A stretch of DNA of 26,914 nt from Deltaproteobacteria bacterium UBA5329. Its GTDB lineage: Bacteria; Desulfobacterota; Syntrophorhabdia; Syntrophorhabdales; Syntrophorhabdaceae. The notes beneath the pieces were generated by a model, which was not told the DNA's origin, ran no database searches, and saw nothing but the letters and a program-made list of their open reading frames with translations. Positions 7,475 through 15,717 of the stretch are shown here, piece by piece (positions within the stretch are counted from its first letter, which is position 1; the number at the start of each line of letters is the position of its first letter). The stretch spans positions 10,169-37,082 of the forward strand of contig DHQV01000105.1 of the NCBI GenBank assembly GCA_002408185.1, read 5' to 3'. The translations under genes were made by a program, and so were the position numbers.

Positions 7475-8458
7475 TTAAGGCTCCCGGTCCTGAGGCCTCG
7501 TCTTGAACCTGTTTACGATATCCGCGCAGACATTCTTGATGCGGGCCGAAATATCCGTGAAAATGTTCTCCATCGTGCTCTGCGAAGATGACCACAGGGC
7601 CCCATAAACCTTTCTGCTTCCGTCAGCGACGATCGAGCCCAGCATCTTCGTCGCCTCGATGGTGGCACTGCGCCGTACGGCCCGTCTTGAGGGTTCCGTC
7701 AATGACAGGCAGTACTGTTTCGCAATAGCACCGACCCGAAGGGTCAAAAAGGCATTCGATGAGCCCGACAGGACAGAGCTGACAAGGATCATGCTCGCCA
7801 CCTGGAATCCCGGGATCGCGCCCGCGGCTGATCCGAGTATGCCTGTCAGTACCGGCTGGACGATCTCTGACAGGTCGATATCTTCCATCTCGACCGCAAA
7901 GAACACCATGACGGCCACGTTTGTATACAAATGGAGCAGGTTCCGGATGGACGGCCTCTGGTAGTAAATGCGCGCGATGTCAAAAACAAGCTTTGATTGC
8001 GCCGCCAGGACGATGATCCCGTCGAGCTTGCCGTTCTGGGAAATGGCGGTGGCGATAAAGATGCGGCCTGCTGATGCCTTTATGGTGTCGTTCGCAGCCG
8101 CATCCAGAACCTGGAATGCGGACTCGATATCATCCCGTGACGGCACGACCTGCCTTCCCACGATGCGGTTTCTGCTCAATCTCCGGGCCATTTCGTTGAG
8201 ATACCGGGTAAACTCGGGCCCCTCTTCACTCCCGGGAGGTATGAGAGGTGGCCCCATCGATACCAAGAGATAGACGGGAATTATGATGCAAAGACCATAG
8301 ATCACGGCGAGAAAGCCAAGGACCACGCTGCCGAACACTGGGTGTATGTGGTCGGCAAACGTCACGACCATGATGGTCTGGTTTATGACAAAGACAACAA
8401 ACAGGACAATAATAAGCAGTGCGGCTGCAAGGACTATCCTCTTTACTTCTCTTCCCAT
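7475..8458 (-). CDS. DUF697-domain membrane protein
   Basis: This is a 327-residue protein. Two hydrophobic spans occupy about residues 8-28 and 40-68, followed by a soluble region and a second weakly hydrophobic core. The stretch LGSAAGAIPGFQVASMILVS and the SSNAFLTLRVGAIAKQYC motif are characteristic of DUF697/YcjF-like proteins, which have no established biochemical role and are sometimes linked to GTPases. No GTPase is encoded nearby. It follows the PAS/DHp protein by 50 bases on the same strand, so the pair is likely co-expressed. The stop codon lies in the loop of a seven-base-pair hairpin (7467-7483) that lacks a T-run, so its terminator role is doubtful. Confidence 0.78.
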   Translation of the reverse strand: MGREVKRIVLAAALLIIVLFVVFVINQTIMVVTFADHIHPVFGSVVLGFLAVIYGLCIIIPVYLLVSMGPPLIPPGSEEGPEFTRYLNEMARRLSRNRIVGRQVVPSRDDIESAFQVLDAAANDTIKASAGRIFIATAISQNGKLDGIIVLAAQSKLVFDIARIYYQRPSIRNLLHLYTNVAVMVFFAVEMEDIDLSEIVQPVLTGILGSAAGAIPGFQVASMILVSSVLSGSSNAFLTLRVGAIAKQYCLSLTEPSRRAVRRSATIEATKMLGSIVADGSRKVYGALWSSSQSTMENIFTDISARIKNVCADIVNRFKTRPQDREP

Positions 8459-8508
8459 ATCTTTCCCGGGCCCTCGCAGGCGATCTCGAATGGATCACGG
8501 TGCTTTCG

Positions 8509-9678
8509 TTACAGCGCTTCTTTCTTTTCCGGAGCGGCGAGGGCCTCTTCGATCTCCTTTGTCAGGTCCATCATAAGGATCTGGCTTTCCTTCGTGTATT
8601 CGGTAGTCCGGATCTCGCTCACCCTCTTGAGGGCCGAGATGATGTTTTCGGTTTTCGCTGCCTGCTTTCTGATCGTGTCGAGAGCGGCGCTTCTCGCCGT
8701 CTCGGACGACGCCCGCATGCTGCGCCGCGCCATGCCTCCAATGACCGTGTTGGCATTCAGGAGATAATGGGACAGGGTTACCATTAACTGGCGCAGTGTC
8801 GTCAGCGCAATAGTCTTTCTTTCATTTTCGAGTTCTACGAGCTTGAGCCGGTGTTTTTCCAATTCCACCCTTTCCGTGACATCCCTGCAGATCCCGGCTA
8901 CTGCCTCCTTGCCTTCGTACGCTACAGACTTGACTTTGTTTTCCGTGTAAAACTTCCCGCCGTCCTTGCGAAGCCCCATATAAATATACTGTTCGGGAGC
9001 GTGCCCGGTGGTAATACGCTCCTCATAGATTTTCGCCAGATCACCTCTTGATTCCGGGGCAACGAAATCCATGTAACGACGACTGATGACCTCTTCGAGG
9101 GTATAGCCGTGCATGTCGCAGAAAGCCTTATTCGCAAAGATCACTCTTCCGTTCCGGCTCACGAAGTATCCGTCGTTAATGTCCTCGATCAGCATACGGT
9201 ATTTGGCTTCGGATTCGGCCAATTCGCATGTCCTTTTCTCGACCGTTACTTCAAGTTCCAGTGCATGGTCCCTGATCATTTTTTGATGAACCGATTCAAA
9301 ATGCTCGCTGAACCTGTGGATCGTGTATGACATACAACTGTTCAGTTTTTCGATCACCGGGAGAACCACGGGAGGATCGAGTTCTTTCAGAAATATGGGT
9401 ACGGTAACGGTCCTGTAAAGTTCGAACGCGGACTGCACCTCGGCCAAGGCAAAACCGATCGCAAGGCGCATTGCGGTGAGCATTTCAATAAAGATGTCCA
9501 TCTTGGACCGGTCATTTTCTATGAGAAAGGCAAAATTTGCGTCGGTCGCCAGTGTTACAGTGCGTCGAATCTCTTCGGTAGGAAGGCGGGAATACCTTTC
9601 GCTCAGCGTAGGGATCTTTGCCATCCATTCTTTTATTATCTCGTCGCGATACGTCTTGAGAAGACTTGCAAGCTCCAT
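8509..9678 (-). CDS. RsbRD-N / PAS / DHp signalling protein without an ATPase domain
   Basis: The start is set at the ATG at 9678; a TTG at 9714 would add 12 residues but lacks a ribosome-binding site and nearly coincides with the predicted transcription start. In the 389-residue product, residues 1-110 resemble the RsbR/RsbRD N-terminal globin-like helical sensor (LLKTYRDEIIKEWMAKIP; FALAEVQSAFELYRTVTVPIFL). A coiled linker follows, then a PAS domain at about 157-270 (SRNGRVIFANKAFCDMHGYTLEE; GICRDVTERVELEKH). The C-terminal helices look like a dimerisation/phospho-acceptor domain with H304 in MVTLSHYLLN. The protein ends there, with none of the N, G1 or G2 boxes of a HATPase domain. It may be a phosphotransfer or dimerisation module driven by another kinase, or a non-enzymatic sensor. 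The next gene encodes a DUF697 membrane protein. Confidence 0.8.
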   Translation of the reverse strand: MELASLLKTYRDEIIKEWMAKIPTLSERYSRLPTEEIRRTVTLATDANFAFLIENDRSKMDIFIEMLTAMRLAIGFALAEVQSAFELYRTVTVPIFLKELDPPVVLPVIEKLNSCMSYTIHRFSEHFESVHQKMIRDHALELEVTVEKRTCELAESEAKYRMLIEDINDGYFVSRNGRVIFANKAFCDMHGYTLEEVISRRYMDFVAPESRGDLAKIYEERITTGHAPEQYIYMGLRKDGGKFYTENKVKSVAYEGKEAVAGICRDVTERVELEKHRLKLVELENERKTIALTTLRQLMVTLSHYLLNANTVIGGMARRSMRASSETARSAALDTIRKQAAKTENIISALKRVSEIRTTEYTKESQILMMDLTKEIEEALAAPEKKEAL

Positions 9679-9725
9679 TATTCCAAGCCTATATCGGAAA
9701 CCGGCATCCGTCAAGGAAATGCCTG

Positions 9726-9734
9726 TTTATAGCA
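9726..9734 (-). promoter_or_regulatory. Extended -10 promoter for the PAS/DHp gene
   Basis: On the minus strand TGC-TATAAA, an extended -10 element, ends 48 bases before the chosen ATG at 9678. It supports that start over the upstream TTG, which would leave almost no leader. No clear -35 box is seen. Confidence 0.4.
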
Positions 9735-9890
9735 CAGGAACGCAAGAACATTGTCACAGTCTTGAGCGCAACACGCAGAACATAGTGTCTAAACCTGACC
9801 AGATTATGCTAAGATACCCTGTCCGGCTATAACGCGGCCAGCCCGTTTTTCCGGAACGACATGCCAACAAAAATGCAAAGGGGCGCTTGT

Positions 9891-10877
9891 ATGCATATAT
9901 GCGCACTGCGCAAACATGAAAGCCACACCGCGAATGGCCGCCCGGTTCGACGGATGCGCGCTCTATCGATCGTATTATTCATGCTTTTCAGCCTTCTTCA
10001 TGGCGCGGCGGGCCGTGCGACCGACGAAATCGAAAACCTTCGTTTAAAATTTGCGGTGCTTAAGCCGTATATAGAAAACAATCAATTTCAACGCCCCCTG
10101 CATCTCAATTCGGTAGAGTTGGATTACTCGATACGGGGAGACATATATGCGGTAATCGATTACCCCTATGCAGATATCAGCAGGTTGCTCAACGACACCG
10201 AGAAAGGGCCCGCCAACCTTTGCCATATAATGATGCTTCATCCTAACACCAAGTACTGCCGCGTCGTGAATGGCAAAAATGGGAAAGTACTGAGCGTCAA
10301 GATCGGGAATAAGTACGAACAGCCGCTGGACGAAGCATATGATATGGATTTCAATTATCGCAACGACAGCATTCCCGGTACCGGGTATCTGCGCATGGAG
10401 CTCAAATCCGATGCAGGGCCTTTCAGTACGAAAGACTACCTCATCATGCTCAGGGTGGTGGGCCTTGACGGCAACCGCAGCTTTATGCACCTTTCATATT
10501 CCCTCGGTTATGGCTTCGTCGCACGAACGGCAATGAAGGTATACCTGGCAACGATCGGCAGGGACAAGGTGGGTTTTACCCGCCTCGATAATCCGCCGGG
10601 CACCGAGCCGTGTTACATACGGGGGCTAAGGGGCGTCGTGGAACGCAACACGATGCGTTATTACCTCGCGATAGAGGCATTTTTGAACTCAACATATGTC
10701 CCTCCCGATAAACAGCTCAATCGAAGGCTTGCCCGGTGGTTCGATGCCACCGAAAAATACGCACGGCAGCTTCACGAAATGAACCGCCAGGAATACCTGC
10801 ACATGAAACATGAAGAATTCCAGCGCTTTCAAAGCATGAAGGGACAGGTTGTTTTACAGGACGATCCGAAAAGATGA
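9891..10877 (+). CDS. Exported protein of unknown family
   Basis: The family is not recognised with certainty. The ATG at 9891 has AAAGGGG eight bases upstream; in-frame ATGs at 9861 and 9873 are less supported, and the signal peptide itself could start at RRMRALSIV. A basic region (GRPVRRMR), a hydrophobic core (ALSIVLFMLFSLLHG) and an AAGRA site look like a Sec signal peptide, so the mature protein is probably periplasmic. The mature part alternates strands and helices, with LNDTEKGPANLCHIMMLHPNT, a long two-strand region ending SFMHLSYSLGYGF, and a late helix RGVVERNTMRYYLAIEAFL. This order is compatible with a START/SRPBCC-like lipid-binding fold, but that is a guess. The C-terminal 50 residues are highly charged and helical. 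It is divergent from the PAS/DHp gene. Confidence 0.75.
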   Translation: MHICALRKHESHTANGRPVRRMRALSIVLFMLFSLLHGAAGRATDEIENLRLKFAVLKPYIENNQFQRPLHLNSVELDYSIRGDIYAVIDYPYADISRLLNDTEKGPANLCHIMMLHPNTKYCRVVNGKNGKVLSVKIGNKYEQPLDEAYDMDFNYRNDSIPGTGYLRMELKSDAGPFSTKDYLIMLRVVGLDGNRSFMHLSYSLGYGFVARTAMKVYLATIGRDKVGFTRLDNPPGTEPCYIRGLRGVVERNTMRYYLAIEAFLNSTYVPPDKQLNRRLARWFDATEKYARQLHEMNRQEYLHMKHEEFQRFQSMKGQVVLQDDPKR

Positions 10878-10897
10878 CGATAAAATGCTGGCAATTA

Positions 10898-10926
10898 TTG
10901 AAGACCGGCCGTTCGTGTGATATAAA
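10898..10926 (+). promoter_or_regulatory. Sigma-70-type promoter for the PhoU-like gene
   Basis: TTGAAG, 17 bases, TATAAA, ending 42 bases before the ATG at 10969. Each box matches the consensus well and the spacing is optimal, so the gene is probably transcribed separately from the exported-protein gene. Confidence 0.55.
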
Positions 10927-10968
10927 AAAGCTATGCATTAAATAAAATCAAGAGGGGAGAGACGGCTC

Positions 10969-11559
10969 ATGGACGAATTAACCGAACGGATTTGTAAGCT
11001 TTTCGAAGATACGGTACCTATACTGCATAATATATACAAAGGATTTATGGGCCAAAAGTTAAACCTGCTCAAGGATAGCAGGGCACAATTCAGGCAATTG
11101 CTCATAGCGGTACGTCCGAACTTCGAGAAAGTTATCGAAGATAAAGATAAAGACGAGGCCGAACAGCTTTTTCTGGCCGCCCTTCCGCATCTTCAGCGTA
11201 TCGCTCTTGCGCTCAACAACCTTATCGACAGGATGGAGACCAAGGTAGAAGGCAACGTCCTTTTCACCGACAAGGCCTTGGACGAGATCAAGCAGCTCAT
11301 GATCGTTGTTGCCGCCGAATTCATCGATGTGAAGGATTATTGCGCGACCCAGAACCCCGTTCTTAAAAAACAGATAGAGATCAACCTGGATAAGGTCACA
11401 AACCTGATCAACGAATTCGAGACCGTACATCAGAACCGGCTTATTGCTGGCGTATGCGTGCCCCAAGCATCGTATCTTTACATCGATATGACCGATTCTC
11501 TCAAGAGAATGTCCCGGGAACTCTCCGCTTTCGCATCGCTCCTTCCGCCTCGGTCATAA
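10969..11559 (+). CDS. PhoU-like all-helical protein
   Basis: This 196-residue protein has no membrane span or signal peptide, and its sequence is almost wholly helical and heptad-like. Helices include the first 45 residues, RIALALNNLIDRMETKV, DEIKQLMIVVAAEFIDVKDY and a final YLYIDMTDSLKRMSRELSAFA. That last helix matches the end of PhoU domains (YLDLLSNLERIADH-type), and the overall two-bundle layout fits a PhoU-like fold such as the C-terminal part of Na/phosphate cotransporters or DUF47 proteins. The conserved metal-binding acidic residues of PhoU cannot be confirmed. GGGGAG precedes the ATG. It has its own promoter and ends 14 bases before a strong terminator. No phosphate transporter lies nearby, so its partner is unknown. 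Confidence 0.68.
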   Translation: MDELTERICKLFEDTVPILHNIYKGFMGQKLNLLKDSRAQFRQLLIAVRPNFEKVIEDKDKDEAEQLFLAALPHLQRIALALNNLIDRMETKVEGNVLFTDKALDEIKQLMIVVAAEFIDVKDYCATQNPVLKKQIEINLDKVTNLINEFETVHQNRLIAGVCVPQASYLYIDMTDSLKRMSRELSAFASLLPPRS

Positions 11560-11572
11560 ATAACGATACCGC

Positions 11573-11603
11573 AAAAAAGGCCCTGTCCTTCAGGGCCTTT
11601 TTT
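11573..11603 (+). terminator. Rho-independent terminator after the PhoU-like gene
   Basis: A perfect 13-base-pair inverted repeat (AAAAAAGGCCCTG / CAGGGCCTTTTTT) with a five-base TCCTT loop, the descending arm ending in six T. Because the A-run mirrors the T-run it can act on both strands, but only the plus strand has a gene ending here. Confidence 0.9.
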
Positions 11604-11697
11604 GTAGATCGTAAGTCGTAATGTGTTTTTTTGTTTCTAACTCCTTACTCCTTACCGTCTTTCGAATCATTTTCCAAAAACCCAGTTCGCTCTGGAT

Positions 11698-11725
11698 TTC
11701 GACCTGACCGTTGGTTTAATATAAT
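11698..11725 (+). promoter_or_regulatory. Possible sigma-70 promoter for the thiolase-like/DUF35 pair
   Basis: A perfect TATAAT with TTCGAC 16 bases upstream lies 58 bases before the ATG at 11784. A GC-rich hairpin (GGTCC-CCG-GGACC) sits in the leader just before the ribosome-binding site. No sigma-54 element is visible here, in contrast to hcrB. Confidence 0.45.
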
Positions 11726-11783
11726 CTCAGACTTCACGTTCCGGGGTCCCCGGGACCAGAAAATTCCGGAGGTTTTGACAGTT

Positions 11784-12944
11784 ATGGGCTCATTGACACG
11801 GAAAGCGGCTATTGTCGGGGTGGGACTCTCCGACCTCGGGCATACCCCGGATAAGACATTTCTCCAACTTATAGCACAAGCGACACAACGGGCGCTCGAT
11901 GACGCTGGTTTGAAAAAAAGCGATATCGACGGCCTGTTCTCGGCGGGATGGATCACGATGGAGTCGATCATGGTTGCCGAGTATCTCGGCATTCAGCCAA
12001 CCTATTCGGACAATACCCTGCCCGGCGGCTCGGCGTTCGAGTTCCATGTCGAGCATGCCGTGGCTGCAATTTCAGCGGGGTTATGCGAGACTGCCTTGAT
12101 ATGTTATGCAGAAACACCGCTCTCAGACCGTAAAAGGCGCATAACTAGGAGCTTCACAACCGGCAACCCCCACGAAACGGAGGAACAGTTTGAGATCCCG
12201 TACGGCCAGTGGGTGCCTATCCCCACCTACGCCCTTGCTGCACAGCGGCACATGTACCAGTATGGCACGACGAGCGAACAACTCGCTGAGATTGCCGTTG
12301 CTGCCCGCAAATGGGCGAGTCTCAACCATCTTGCATCGATGCGCGACCCGCTCACCGTGAAGGATGTGCTGAGGTCCCCCATGCTGAGCACACCCTTGCG
12401 TCTCCTTGATTGCTGCCTCGTCAGCGATGGAGGCGGGGCTGTTATAATAACGTCGGCAGAGCGCGCGAAGAACCTCCGCAAGAGGCCCGTCTGGGTCTTG
12501 GGAACCGGGGAGGCACATACGCATCGAAGTATCAGCGGGATGCCTGACCTTACGGTATCGCCGGCAAAGATCTCGGGCGCCAGGGCTTTCTCCATGGCGG
12601 GTGTCTCTCCGTCGGACATAGACGTGCTGCAGTTATACGATTCATTCACAATCACGGTCCTTCTGCAACTCGAAGACCTCGGGTTCTGCGCAAAGGGTGA
12701 AGGAGGCCCGTTCGTCGAGTCAGGGCGGCTGGCGCCGGGAGGGGCGACACCGGCTAATACGGGCGGAGGCGGCCTGTCATGTCTTCACACGGGAATGTTC
12801 GGTATCTTCCTTCTCATAGAAGGGGCGTCCCAGCTTTGGAGCGAGTGCGGGAACCGGCAGGTTGCCAATACAAAACTGGTGCTGTGCAACGGTGTAGGCG
12901 GAAACCTCGCATCGAGCGGGACCGTTATCCTGGGGGTGGAATAG
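11784..12944 (+). CDS. Thiolase-like protein lacking the nucleophilic cysteine; partner of the DUF35 protein
   Basis: The ATG at 11784 begins the typical thiolase opening (RKAAIVGVGLSDLG) and has GGAGG upstream; the frame is open further 5' but has no thiolase character. The 386-residue product is an SCP2-type, non-condensing thiolase-superfamily member. Canonical thiolases carry the acyl-accepting Cys near residue 85-90, but here that region reads NTLPGGSAFEF and the first cysteine of the protein is C101. H335 (LSCLHTG, at the GHP position) and C368 in a C-x-G motif (LCNGVGG) are retained, while the HDxF-type histidine is Y285 (LYDSFT). Such DUF35-paired, Cys-less proteins include the steroid aldolase Ltp2. 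A retro-aldol or other acyl-CoA C-C lyase is therefore possible, as is an aroyl-CoA-forming thiolase by analogy with BbsB. The substrate is unknown. Confidence 0.88.
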   Translation: MGSLTRKAAIVGVGLSDLGHTPDKTFLQLIAQATQRALDDAGLKKSDIDGLFSAGWITMESIMVAEYLGIQPTYSDNTLPGGSAFEFHVEHAVAAISAGLCETALICYAETPLSDRKRRITRSFTTGNPHETEEQFEIPYGQWVPIPTYALAAQRHMYQYGTTSEQLAEIAVAARKWASLNHLASMRDPLTVKDVLRSPMLSTPLRLLDCCLVSDGGGAVIITSAERAKNLRKRPVWVLGTGEAHTHRSISGMPDLTVSPAKISGARAFSMAGVSPSDIDVLQLYDSFTITVLLQLEDLGFCAKGEGGPFVESGRLAPGGATPANTGGGGLSCLHTGMFGIFLLIEGASQLWSECGNRQVANTKLVLCNGVGGNLASSGTVILGVE

Positions 12945-12947
12945 ACC

Positions 12948-13361
12948 ATGACAACAGAATATAAAAAACCATTGCCGTACATAAACAACGAGACAAAAAC
13001 CTACTGGGATGGCGCGAGGTCGCACGAACTCCTCCTGCGCAGGTGTCGGGCATGTGGGCAATACCACTTTTATCCCCGTGATTTCTGCCCTGCATGTTTC
13101 TCCTTCGATGTGGAATGGGTCAACGCGAGCGGCCGGGGCACCGTCTATTCAGTCACCATCTGCCATCTCCCAGCAGCGGGTTTCAAAGATCTTGTCCCTT
13201 ACAACCTAGTCCTCGTCGAACTGGAAGAAGGCCCCCGGATGATGAGCAACATCGTTGATTGCCCGAACGAGGACATAAAGATCGGTCTGCCGGTAGAGGT
13301 CACCTTCGACGACGTCACCCCGGAGGTAACCCTCCCGAAGTTCCGGCCTGTCAGCGCGTAA
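12948..13361 (+). CDS. DUF35 zinc-ribbon/OB-fold acyl-CoA-binding partner
   Basis: This 137-residue protein begins three bases after the thiolase-like stop, so the two are translationally linked. A helical N-terminus (TKTYWDGARSHELLL) is followed by a rubredoxin-like zinc ribbon with C33, C36, C47 and C50 (CRAC...CPAC), then an OB-fold (GTVYSVTICHLPA; YNLVLVELEEGPRMMSNIV). This is the DUF35 family, whose members form obligate complexes with thiolase-superfamily proteins and help bind the CoA ester, as in ChsH2-Ltp2, BbsA-BbsB and the archaeal HMG-CoA synthase/thiolase assembly. All four zinc ligands are intact, which argues that the partner is functional despite its missing cysteine. Its stop codon lies inside the 3' end of hcrA on the other strand. 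Confidence 0.92.
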   Translation: MTTEYKKPLPYINNETKTYWDGARSHELLLRRCRACGQYHFYPRDFCPACFSFDVEWVNASGRGTVYSVTICHLPAAGFKDLVPYNLVLVELEEGPRMMSNIVDCPNEDIKIGLPVEVTFDDVTPEVTLPKFRPVSA

Positions 13362-15717
13362 GATCGCCCTTGCCGCCGTGCTCATGTTTCTCCAGGGCAT
13401 CGATGATGTCCTGGGGGTGAACGGGCGTTTTTTTGACACGGATGCCGATCGCGTTATATATTGCGTTTGCAACCGAAGCGACCGTCCCCGATACATAACC
13501 CTCGCCCACTTCCTTCGTATTGTAATGATGCTCTTTATCGTACGTCTCAGTGATCACATCGATATAATCCGTCTCTACCATGTCGAGAGCGCACGGCATC
13601 TTGTACTCGAGAAAAGACGGGTTGATCACGCACCCATCCTCCACACGGAGTTCCTCTGAAAGTATGTGCCCCTGGCCCATGGAAACCTGCCCGTCTATCT
13701 GGCCTTCGACGAGAACCGGATTCACCGGAAACCCGCAGTCATGGGCGGTCGTGGCTTTGAGGATCCTTACCATGCCGGTTTCCGTATCGACCTCAACCTC
13801 GGCTACCTGTGCATAGTTCGAATAGTTCTCCGTCCACCGGCCCTTGGCCGTTGACAGGCTCGGAGGGGACACCTCGTCTTTCATTGTCCGGAAATGCCCC
13901 TCGCCTATGATGCAATCACCTTTATTCTTCGCGATACTCGCTGCAATTGCCTGGCCATATGATATTTTCCTGTCCGGAGAATGACCGACAAATATCGTCT
14001 TGTCCAGTGCGATAAGCTCCTGCACTTCCGAACCCAGTTCCTGTGCCGCAACGTTGAGAAGTTTTTTCATAGCATGTGAGGCCGCTTTTTTTGCGGCGTT
14101 TCCGGTAACGTACGTGAGCCCGCTTATCCATGACCCGATATCGACAGGGGTTGTCTCGGTATCCGCCGCATGCACATGTATTTCATTGAGAGGAACGCCA
14201 AGTTCCTCTGCAACGATCTGGGAGATGACCGTTTCGCATCCCTGCCCGATGTCAAGGGCCCCGGTCATGACCGAAACGCTGGCATCATCGTTGAACCTGA
14301 CGATAACCGTCGAACTGTTGGGATATACCAGGGACCCGCTGAAATAGGCGGTTGTCCCGATCCCGATACCGCGCTTTATCGTGGACCCGCTATGACGCTC
14401 TTTCAAGGCTGCTTCGTATTTGGCCTTGAAGTCCGTCTTTTCAGCGACCTTTGCGATGCATTCCTTGAGCCCGAAATTCTTGACCGAATCTCCATTCGGC
14501 AGCATATCCCCCGGGTTCCGTGCATTTTTCAGGCGAAAGTCGATGGGGTCCATGCCCAGCTCTTCGGCGATCACGTCAAATTGGGATTCCGCGGCGAACC
14601 TCATCTTCGGTGCACCGTGGCCTCTTTGGGGTGCCCGGACGAGATTGTTCGTGTATACCGAATAACCTTCATACTGCATGCTCGGTATCCTGTAGGGTGC
14701 CATCGCGAATCCCCATGCAAGGAAGATCGCGACCACGCCGCTGCCGCGATAGGCGCCGCTGTCATTTATCGTTCGTATCTGTTGTCCCAGGATCGTCCCG
14801 TCCCGCTTGACGCCCGTCTTTATCTCAACGATAAGCGGCTGACCGTGACGGGCTGCCTTGAAAACCTCTTCGCGCGTGTAGACTATCTTCACGGGCAGTC
14901 GGCATTTCATGGAGAGAAGTGACGCAATGTATTCATGGCCGTAAAGGTCGATCTTGCCCCCAAACGCCCCGCCGACATATGTCTTGAGGATCCGCACACT
15001 CCCAAAGGGCAGTCCGAGTGTACGCGCCAATCTCGCACGCTTGAGGAAAACTCCCATGCTTGAGGTCCATACATTGAGCTTACTCGAATGGTCCCAGGAG
15101 GCAACCGTAGCCTGGGGTTCCATGTACCCGTGGGTACGTATCTGGCAATAAAACTTGTCTTCGCGGATAAGATAGGAGCCTGTGAACGCCTTTTCGATAT
15201 CCCCGAACGCGGTCTCGATCTTCCCGCCGATATTTTTGTACGGGTCACTGACCTTGGGATGATTGGGGTGGATCTCGGGAGCATCGAGCTTCATGGCCTC
15301 CTCGGGATCGAAAACGGCTGGAAGCCGTTCGTATTCCACGTGGATAAGGGACAGCGCTTCGTTCGCGGTATCCTCATCTATGGCCGCAACACCGGCAATC
15401 TCTTCCCCGGCATGACGCACCATGTCAACAGCGATGGGGTATTGGTCCGCCGGGTAGCGGGGTGTATCGATAAAGCCGTGTTTTACCTTGAGAGAATCAG
15501 CCGATGTTACCACAGCCTTTACGCCAGGTAATTTTTTCGCCTGGCTCGTATCTATATTGAGGATCCGTGCGTGGGGATAGGGACTTCGCAGCACTTTCCC
15601 GACAAGCATGCCCGGAAGTGATATATCGACGGTATATTGTGCCCCTCCCGTGGCCTTCAGCGGGCCGTCTTTCCTTGGAACCGGTTTCCCTACATACTTA
15701 AGATCGTTATTATTCAT
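13351..15717 (-). CDS. hcrA: 4-hydroxybenzoyl-CoA reductase-like alpha (molybdopterin-binding) subunit
   Basis: This 788-residue subunit binds the Mo-molybdopterin cofactor at the active site. Visible motifs are GGAFGGK (249-255), QRGHG (364-368, replacing the RGFG of xanthine dehydrogenase), IGQGCET (about 490-496) and KEVGEG near 735-740, where E739 matches the family's catalytic glutamate. The length agrees with the 769-residue Thauera HcrA. The ATG at 15717 has GGGGGTG upstream and overlaps the hcrC stop (ATGAATAA), so translation is coupled; an in-frame TTG at 15735 is unlikely. The enzyme would reductively remove the para-hydroxyl of 4-hydroxybenzoyl-CoA to give benzoyl-CoA in the cytoplasm. 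Assignment rests on the beta-subunit cluster loop; related molybdenum hydroxylases acting on other aromatic CoA esters cannot be excluded. The last 11 bases overlap the DUF35 gene on the opposite strand. Confidence 0.9.
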   Translation of the reverse strand: MNNNDLKYVGKPVPRKDGPLKATGGAQYTVDISLPGMLVGKVLRSPYPHARILNIDTSQAKKLPGVKAVVTSADSLKVKHGFIDTPRYPADQYPIAVDMVRHAGEEIAGVAAIDEDTANEALSLIHVEYERLPAVFDPEEAMKLDAPEIHPNHPKVSDPYKNIGGKIETAFGDIEKAFTGSYLIREDKFYCQIRTHGYMEPQATVASWDHSSKLNVWTSSMGVFLKRARLARTLGLPFGSVRILKTYVGGAFGGKIDLYGHEYIASLLSMKCRLPVKIVYTREEVFKAARHGQPLIVEIKTGVKRDGTILGQQIRTINDSGAYRGSGVVAIFLAWGFAMAPYRIPSMQYEGYSVYTNNLVRAPQRGHGAPKMRFAAESQFDVIAEELGMDPIDFRLKNARNPGDMLPNGDSVKNFGLKECIAKVAEKTDFKAKYEAALKERHSGSTIKRGIGIGTTAYFSGSLVYPNSSTVIVRFNDDASVSVMTGALDIGQGCETVISQIVAEELGVPLNEIHVHAADTETTPVDIGSWISGLTYVTGNAAKKAASHAMKKLLNVAAQELGSEVQELIALDKTIFVGHSPDRKISYGQAIAASIAKNKGDCIIGEGHFRTMKDEVSPPSLSTAKGRWTENYSNYAQVAEVEVDTETGMVRILKATTAHDCGFPVNPVLVEGQIDGQVSMGQGHILSEELRVEDGCVINPSFLEYKMPCALDMVETDYIDVITETYDKEHHYNTKEVGEGYVSGTVASVANAIYNAIGIRVKKTPVHPQDIIDALEKHEHGGKGDLTR

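Noticed and set aside
7467..7483. Seven-base-pair hairpin around the DUF697 stop codon
   Set aside because: There is no T-run downstream on the minus strand, so it is not reported as a terminator.
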